NCBI GenBank assembly: GCA_023231265.1
Contig: JALNVT010000079.1
Location: forward strand, 1 to 9,739
DNA from: Sphaerochaetaceae bacterium
GTDB taxonomy: Bacteria; Spirochaetota; Spirochaetia; Sphaerochaetales; Sphaerochaetaceae
Direction: 5' to 3'
Length of the DNA: 9,739 nt
The notes under the pieces are model-generated. The model worked only from the letters and a program-made list of their open reading frames with translations, made no database searches and had not been told where the DNA came from. This document shows, piece by piece, positions 5,024 to 9,739 of the stretch (position 1 is the first letter of the stretch; the number at the start of each line of letters is the position of its first letter). Both the position numbers and the translations under genes were made by a program.

Positions 5024-6034
5024 ATGAAAATTTTATTAACAGGTGGTGCAGGTTATATTGCATCTCACACATGCATTGAATTAGTTAAAGCTGGACATGA
5101 ACCAATTATCGTGGATAATTTTTACAACAGTCAGAAAGAAGCAATAAATAGAGTTGAAGAACTCTGTGGTAAAGTTATTCCTTTCTATGAGATTGATGTT
5201 TGCGATAAAGAAAAGATGAAGGTTGTTTTTGAAGAGAATAAAATAGATGCCATCATCCATTTTGCTGGTTACAAAGCTGTTGGTGAATCTGTTGCAAAGC
5301 CTCTTGCTTATTATAAAAACAATATTGATTCAACAATTGCAGTATGCGAGTTGATGAAAGAATATGGTGTGCATAAGATTGTATTCTCTAGCTCTGCTAC
5401 AGTATATGGCTTGGCTGAAAAAGTACCTCTAAAAGAAGATATGCCAACCGGTGGTTGCACCAATCCTTATGGTTGGACAAAATACATGATTGAACAGATC
5501 TTAACTGACTTTGCTAATGCAAATGAAGATATGAATGTTGTTCTTCTTAGATATTTCAATCCAGTTGGAGCACATGAATCAGGTAGAATTGGTGAAGATC
5601 CTGTTGGAATTCCAAATAACTTGATGCCATACATCTGTCAGGTTGCAGTTGGTAAGTTGAAGCAGTTATCAGTATTTGGTGATGATTATCCAACTCCTGA
5701 TGGAACAGGTGTTAGAGATTACATCCATGTTTTGGATCTGGCTTCAGGTCACGTTGCTGCATGTGAATTTGACTGCAAGGGTGTTGAGGTCATCAATCTT
5801 GGAACAGGTGTTGGTTACAGTGTTCTTGATATGGTTAAAGCTTTTGAAAAAGCCAACAACATCAAGATTCCTTATGTAATTGCTCCACGTCGTCCTGGTG
5901 ATATTGCAACATGTTACAGTGATGCATCCAAAGCCAAGAAGCTCTTAAACTGGGAAGCAAAACATAATCTAGTTGATATGTGTAAGGATGCTTGGAACTG
6001 GCAGAAAAACAATCCTAAAGGTTACAATAATTAA
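5024..6034 (+). CDS. galE: UDP-glucose 4-epimerase GalE
   Basis: This cytoplasmic NAD-dependent enzyme interconverts UDP-glucose and UDP-galactose (EC 5.1.3.2), the Leloir pathway step that also supplies UDP-galactose for surface glycans. The 336 residues closely match the length and numbering of E. coli GalE (338). The N-terminal Rossmann motif is TGGAGYIASH (6-15), with Ala13 where the third glycine usually stands. D31 N32 follow the second strand. Catalytic residues are Ser124 (FSSSATVYG), Tyr149 and Lys153 (YGWTK). The substrate-binding half has RYFNPVGAH (176-184), FGDDYPTPDGTGVRDYIHV (218-236), NLGTG (258-262) and the C-terminal RRPGD (289-293). Cys297 aligns with E. coli Tyr299 and human Cys307, which suggests that UDP-N-acetylhexosamines may also be accepted. 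There is no galK, galT or glycosyltransferase neighbour. The start is fixed by homology, not by Shine-Dalgarno spacing. Confidence 0.96.
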   Translation: MKILLTGGAGYIASHTCIELVKAGHEPIIVDNFYNSQKEAINRVEELCGKVIPFYEIDVCDKEKMKVVFEENKIDAIIHFAGYKAVGESVAKPLAYYKNNIDSTIAVCELMKEYGVHKIVFSSSATVYGLAEKVPLKEDMPTGGCTNPYGWTKYMIEQILTDFANANEDMNVVLLRYFNPVGAHESGRIGEDPVGIPNNLMPYICQVAVGKLKQLSVFGDDYPTPDGTGVRDYIHVLDLASGHVAACEFDCKGVEVINLGTGVGYSVLDMVKAFEKANNIKIPYVIAPRRPGDIATCYSDASKAKKLLNWEAKHNLVDMCKDAWNWQKNNPKGYNN

Positions 6035-6049
6035 TTTTATTTAAAAATG

Positions 6050-6083
6050 ATCCCCACTGTGTAATTGATACAAAAGTGGGGAT
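6050..6083. terminator. Terminator hairpin shared by galE and the convergent MATE gene
   Basis: ATCCCCACT (6050-6058) pairs perfectly over 9 bp with AGTGGGGAT (6075-6083). On the minus strand it is followed by CATTTTTAAAT, a good U-tract for the MATE gene that ends at 6105. On the plus strand the trailing sequence (TCCTGTCTTCTG) is only moderately T-rich, so galE termination may be less efficient. Confidence 0.75.
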
Positions 6084-6104
6084 TCCTGTCTTCTGATATT
6101 TGAT

Positions 6105-7466
6105 TTAGTTTACAAGATTGTGTATGTACTTCTTGCTCTTTATTCGTTTCAATCCAATGAACAGTTTTGTTATCTCTTCAGATCCAACCATTAGGTAGAT
6201 GAGAGGAAGCGGCATCTCGAATATTAGAACTGAAATAAAAGCTACTGGTACTCCAATCAACCATATGCTGCCCATCTCAAGAAGCATTGAGTATGTAGCA
6301 TCTCCAGCACCTCTGAGAATTCCAACAACCTCAACCATAGTCAGTGCTTTTAATGGCTGCAATATTGCCAGTACCTTGAGGGAATTAATTGCCATTTCAG
6401 ATACATCTGCATTGATGTTGAATTGCTGAACAAAAATGGGGGATATAATAAAAATAAGAATTCCTACAAGCAATCCCAAAATAATAGCAAAGAAAAGAGA
6501 GAATATTGTAAATAGGTGAGCTTCTTCTTCTTTGTTTTCTCCAATTTTTGTTCCAACTATTATTGCAACAGCAGAGCCAAGACCTGATATTGATACAAAA
6601 AATAAATTGTTGATGGACTCAATGACTTGAACAGCAGCCAGGGCATCTGTACCTATCTTCGAATAAGCTATCTTATAACATACCATTCCAACGGACCACA
6701 GAATGTCATTGAATACAACAGGCAATGCTATTTTGAAGAACCTTTTTATAAAAGCTCGGTTGAAATTAAGACTGTATTTAAAACTGAATTTAATTGGGCA
6801 GTCCTTTCTGAAAGTAGTTATGATCCAATAAAGTAGGACCTCAACAATACGACTGACTGATGTTGATATAGCAGCACCTGCTATTCCAAGTTCTGGAAAA
6901 CTACCAATACCAAAGATGAGTAAATAGTTACCAATTACATCAATAGATAATGATATCAATGATATCATGAGTGGTGTTTTGGCATCTCCTGTAGATCTGA
7001 GTCCCATTGCATAACTGAAGGATATAGCAGATAATATATAGGAGAATCCTACGATTCTCAAATATGTACTTCCGCTTTCAATTACAGCTGCATCTTTTGT
7101 AAAAATGTTCATAACTATATGAGGAAATAGTGTTGATAGCAGAGCTGCTATTCCACATATAATCACAGAGAATACAATTATTATTCCAAGTACTTTCTGC
7201 ACACCATGTTTGTCTTTAGCTCCCCAAAATTGGGAGAAAAAGATTCCACCTGCGGATGTTATTCCATATAAAAACATTGTCACAAGGAAGAACATCTGAG
7301 AGGCAACACCAACGGCTGCAATACTGGTCTCACCTAATTGTCCAATCATGAGTGTATCAGCAAATGTAACTCCATTTATAAGAAGCATTTGGATTATGAT
7401 TGGTATTGATAGAGCTATTGTCTGTTTTAGAAATATATTTCTTTCTTTTGCACTGAATTTCGTCAT
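6105..7466 (-). CDS. MATE family multidrug/metabolite exporter
   Basis: This polytopic inner-membrane protein of 453 residues, the usual MATE length, should form 12 transmembrane helices in two pseudo-symmetrical halves. It exports cationic drugs, toxins or metabolites in exchange for Na+ or H+. The first half begins IALSIPIIIQMLLINGVTF (17-35) and contains DTLMIGQLG (37-45) and the MATE-typical loop MGLRSTGDAKTP (154-165). The second half begins at about 244 (KIALPVVFNDILW) and holds the equivalent ILRGAGDATY (383-392). A basic C-terminus (KRIKSKKYIHN) is expected to be cytoplasmic. The ATG lies 46 bp after the flavoprotein stop codon, with no convincing Shine-Dalgarno. A TTGACA promoter at 7473-7501 would start transcription at the ATG itself, so the message may be leaderless, or the gene may be read from the upstream operon. 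The substrate cannot be predicted. Confidence 0.92.
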   Translation of the reverse strand: MTKFSAKERNIFLKQTIALSIPIIIQMLLINGVTFADTLMIGQLGETSIAAVGVASQMFFLVTMFLYGITSAGGIFFSQFWGAKDKHGVQKVLGIIIVFSVIICGIAALLSTLFPHIVMNIFTKDAAVIESGSTYLRIVGFSYILSAISFSYAMGLRSTGDAKTPLMISLISLSIDVIGNYLLIFGIGSFPELGIAGAAISTSVSRIVEVLLYWIITTFRKDCPIKFSFKYSLNFNRAFIKRFFKIALPVVFNDILWSVGMVCYKIAYSKIGTDALAAVQVIESINNLFFVSISGLGSAVAIIVGTKIGENKEEEAHLFTIFSLFFAIILGLLVGILIFIISPIFVQQFNINADVSEMAINSLKVLAILQPLKALTMVEVVGILRGAGDATYSMLLEMGSIWLIGVPVAFISVLIFEMPLPLIYLMVGSEEITKLFIGLKRIKSKKYIHNLVN

Positions 7467-7472
7467 TCAAGT

Positions 7473-7501
7473 AATATCCATTTTTAGTGTTGGTTTGTCA
7501 A
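7473..7501 (-). promoter_or_regulatory. Candidate promoter of the MATE gene, +1 at the start codon
   Basis: On the minus strand a perfect TTGACA (plus 7501-7496) is followed after 17 bp by GATATT (plus 7478-7473), directly preceded by TG as in extended -10 promoters. With normal spacing the transcript starts at 7466, the A of the ATG. Confidence 0.5.
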
Positions 7502-7512
7502 CAATATCAAAT

Positions 7513-8700
7513 TTATTGTTCTTTTATTCTCTTGTCTATTGTTAGAGCCGCAGTGTATGCAGTGGACCAACAGGCCTGAAGAGAGTATCCTCCACAATCG
7601 CCACTGTAATCCATCACCTCACCAGTGAAGAATAGATTGTCGCATTTTTTTGACTCAAAACTCTTGCTATCAATTTCCTTCAGAGATATGCCACCTTCTG
7701 TGCTCATACCCATCTTAACAGTTCCCTTTAAAGATATTTCCATCTTCCAGCAGGAGAGCTTTTCATTTATTTTTATCCAATTGGCTTTTTTTGTATTGCT
7801 CGCCTCAATATCATCTATGCTCTCTCTTTTGAGAATATAATCAATCAAACGAGATGGAAGATTTGTATCCTTCTTTATCACATTTGATAACTTCTGATTT
7901 ACAGATACAGGTACAACTTTTTCATTTAGATTCAGCTTGATTACCATTCCAGATTCACAGTAACGTGATATATCTAAAACAGTTGGACCAGATATTCCAT
8001 TTCTGGTGAACAGAAAGTCACCAGTCAGTTCATGGAATTTGTTCTTACCTTTCTTCTTAGGAACAGATATAGTTACATTGTTCAAACTGATTCCTTCAAT
8101 CATCTTGAGGTCTTCATTTACAACTTTTAACGATGTTAAAGTTGGTTTTTGATCAACAATTTTATGTCCTAAAGATTTAGCAAGGTTGTATCCGTCTCCT
8201 GTTGAACCGAGGTTTGGATAGGTGATGCCGCCTGTAGATATAACCAGGTAGTTGCATCTATATGTATCATTTATTAAAAACTCTTTATCATCTTTGATAA
8301 TAGAGGTCACTGGAGTGCTGTAGACAACAGGAAAGGAGCCATCACATAGGGTATTCAATATTGTGGAGGCCTTTTTCGATCTGGGGAATACTTTATGATC
8401 ATCACGTGCAAAGCAATCGACTCCATTCTTTGAAAAGAAATTTACAGTATCTTCTGGTGATAGATTTGAGTAGGCGGAGCCGAGAAAACGACCACTTTGA
8501 CCGTAATGCTTTAGCATCTCAAAAGGAGCTTCATCTCTTGTTATGTTGCACATTCCACCGCCTGTAATCAAAAGCTTCAATCCAGGTTGATCCATTTTTT
8601 CAAGAACCAGAACATCATCTTTCTTATCTGCTAAAGCTTTTGCACAGAATAGGCCAGATGCGCCTGCTCCTATAACTATTGTATCGTATTTTAATCTCAT
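7513..8700 (-). CDS. BaiN/HI0933-like NAD(P)/FAD-dependent oxidoreductase
   Basis: This 395-residue flavoprotein belongs to the HI0933-like family, which includes BaiN, a proposed bile-acid enzyme of gut clostridia. The dinucleotide-binding motif is VIGAGASGL (9-17), with the acidic end of the second strand at LEK (33-35). Family signatures follow: ITGGGMCNIT (45-54), VFPRSKKAS (104-112), STGGITYPNLGSTGDGY (155-171), FTRNGISGPTVLDIS (231-245), GMSTEGGISLKEID (331-344) and the C-terminal FAD site FFTGEVMDYSGDCGGYSLQ (357-375). The length is normal and all blocks are intact. Its ATG overlaps the stop of the upstream nuclease gene (ATGA), and no good Shine-Dalgarno is visible, so translation is probably coupled. 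The physiological substrate of most members is unknown; bile-acid or steroid reduction is one possibility in a gut organism, but nothing nearby supports it. Confidence 0.92.
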   Translation of the reverse strand: MRLKYDTIVIGAGASGLFCAKALADKKDDVLVLEKMDQPGLKLLITGGGMCNITRDEAPFEMLKHYGQSGRFLGSAYSNLSPEDTVNFFSKNGVDCFARDDHKVFPRSKKASTILNTLCDGSFPVVYSTPVTSIIKDDKEFLINDTYRCNYLVISTGGITYPNLGSTGDGYNLAKSLGHKIVDQKPTLTSLKVVNEDLKMIEGISLNNVTISVPKKKGKNKFHELTGDFLFTRNGISGPTVLDISRYCESGMVIKLNLNEKVVPVSVNQKLSNVIKKDTNLPSRLIDYILKRESIDDIEASNTKKANWIKINEKLSCWKMEISLKGTVKMGMSTEGGISLKEIDSKSFESKKCDNLFFTGEVMDYSGDCGGYSLQACWSTAYTAALTIDKRIKEQ

Positions 8701-9739
8701 ATTATGTTTAATGATTTTAGTATATCCCTTGGTATGAACTGTGTTAGAATTGATGTTGTTTCTTTTCTCAATTGCATCAATATATAATTTGTTCCATCTT
8801 TGATGATGGCAGTGATATCTGAACCAGAAGTATCTGAAACTGCAGGTGTGTTGACTGTCACAGCATCTCCATCAAAAGAACCTTTTCCTTGAGAAGCTAT
8901 GAACTGTTTGAAAGTCCACTGAGATGTGTCTTCCTTGCTTTCAATCTGCTCTTCAATATCATCAGGAAGTTGATAGAAGAAATCAAGGCCTGTCATACTC
9001 TCTACTTTATTCACAGGACAGGCAAAACTCTGAAGAGGTTCATCAGAGCCTTCATTGGGAAGTATGAACCCAATAGATTTTAATTCAGGTTCTGTATAAT
9101 CAAGAATTACTTTGTAGTAAAAATTAGGAACAGCTACTTCATTCTCTCCTATGGTCTCATATGGACCGTCGGTTAGAATTGGACCTGTTGCAACATAAAT
9201 TTTTCCATTGGTATCTGCAAAAGTTCTAACAACAGCTTCTAAGTCAGCCCATATTCCTCTGTTGAAACTTGGTGCTTGTGGGCTCATGTTACTCATATAA
9301 AAAGAATCTGACATTGCTTGATCACTTTCTTCTTGATCAGCTGCAGGGCATAGATGTCCTCTATCATAACCTGATCCTTTGTAATCATTAAGAGATGCAC
9401 TTCCTGTTTTAACAGAAGGGTCTGATTTGAAATTGTCTTTTCTTTTTGCAGGTCCATATATTTCATTGTTATCAAGTTCATATGCAACATAGCTTGCCTG
9501 TTCATATTCCTCGTTGTAACTCAAAGTGTAATCTGTATGTGAGATTATCTGCTCACCGGCAACTGGTGCTGGTAATTCAAGGTTGGGTATATCTTCAATT
9601 GCAACAGAATAAGTTGGAGCAGCAGAGGTCTCCTTACTTTTATTATATTCTTCCTCTGTTGGAGCAATGAACAGTGATAAAATTGATAATACAATCAACA
9701 ATATTATTAAATATATTATCCTCTTTAATGAAGACTTTG
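8697..9739 (-). CDS. Exported or membrane-anchored DNA/RNA non-specific endonuclease (5' end outside window)
   Basis: This is a NucA/Serratia-type Mg2+-dependent nuclease (Endonuclease_NS family) that cleaves DNA and RNA outside the cytoplasm for scavenging or defence. The frame stays open to the right edge. The TTG at 9701 gives a 334-residue reading but starts inside a hydrophobic segment: codons beyond it add a KSSLKR charged stretch and IIYLIIL, completing a signal peptide or anchor, so the true start lies at or past 9739. Numbered from that TTG, the catalytic motif is DRGHLCPAAD (113-122, general base His116), then MSNMSPQ (136-142), metal ligand Asn147 in NRGIWADLE (147-155) with Glu155, and YVATGPI (169-175). 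A Glu/Ser/Thr-rich linker (15-30) separates anchor and domain. About 60 residues beyond the nuclease core (from 275) form an unrecognised C-terminal tail. It heads the minus-strand group with the flavoprotein and MATE genes. Confidence 0.9.
   Translation of the reverse strand, partial: KSSLKRIIYLIILLIVLSILSLFIAPTEEEYNKSKETSAAPTYSVAIEDIPNLELPAPVAGEQIISHTDYTLSYNEEYEQASYVAYELDNNEIYGPAKRKDNFKSDPSVKTGSASLNDYKGSGYDRGHLCPAADQEESDQAMSDSFYMSNMSPQAPSFNRGIWADLEAVVRTFADTNGKIYVATGPILTDGPYETIGENEVAVPNFYYKVILDYTEPELKSIGFILPNEGSDEPLQSFACPVNKVESMTGLDFFYQLPDDIEEQIESKEDTSQWTFKQFIASQGKGSFDGDAVTVNTPAVSDTSGSDITAIIKDGTNYILMQLRKETTSILTQFIPRDILKSLNII

Noticed and set aside
5676..5879. 67-codon plus-strand frame inside galE
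   Set aside because: It lies in another frame of a complete, well-conserved galE, with no initiation signal.
8889..9083. Plus-strand frames opposite the nuclease and flavoprotein genes
   Set aside because: They are shadows of strongly motif-supported genes on the minus strand.
1..9739. Mobile element, prophage, CRISPR array, defence island or tRNA
   Set aside because: There is no transposase or integrase, no evenly spaced repeats, no terminal inverted repeats around a gene block and no cloverleaf seen. All genes share similar base composition.

Overview
This is a low-GC window (about 36-38% by eye) of bacterial chromosomal DNA. It holds eight protein genes: six complete and two cut by the window edges. 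Most starts follow AGGAG-like ribosome binding sites, promoters look like sigma-70 sites, and ends carry intrinsic terminators. The gene set suits a gut or rumen anaerobe: an orphan MalK/UgpC-type sugar ABC ATPase, a monofunctional aspartate kinase of the 'NIRNTN..PGT' type, GalE, a BaiN-type flavoprotein and a MATE exporter. A host-associated Treponema-like spirochaete is my best guess, with a Lachnospiraceae-like Firmicute as the alternative. No rRNA, tRNA or phylogenetic marker settles this.

Layout. Positions 1-287 (+) are the C-terminal thioredoxin-like end of a larger protein, possibly anaerobic ribonucleotide reductase NrdD. Positions 288-578 are a structured intergenic region with palindromes, a possible small-RNA promoter, three mutually exclusive RNA stems and a strong terminator, followed by the promoter of aspartate kinase (579-1886, +). 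A terminator-like hairpin and a bidirectional terminator (2079-2115) separate this gene from the convergent ABC ATPase (3227-2133, -). The ATPase has a textbook TTGACA promoter flanked by inverted repeats. Divergent from it is an unrecognised 434-residue protein (3489-4793, +). GalE follows (5024-6034, +), behind a long leader with a palindrome over its -35 box and a hairpin between Shine-Dalgarno and ATG. A shared terminator (6050-6083) ends galE and the convergent minus-strand group.

The minus-strand group reads from the right edge leftwards: a membrane-anchored or exported DNA/RNA non-specific nuclease (5' end outside the window), a BaiN/HI0933-like flavoprotein overlapping it by ATGA, and a MATE exporter 46 bp further on. 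The MATE gene also has its own TTGACA promoter, placed so that transcription would start at the ATG.

The genes are mostly known families in ordinary housekeeping or transport roles, and I see no phage, IS element, CRISPR array or defence island. The points worth a second look are regulatory (the 363-508 RNA element, the galE leader, the possibly leaderless MATE mRNA), one specificity residue in GalE (Cys297), the redoxin fusion at the left edge and the unassigned 434-residue protein.
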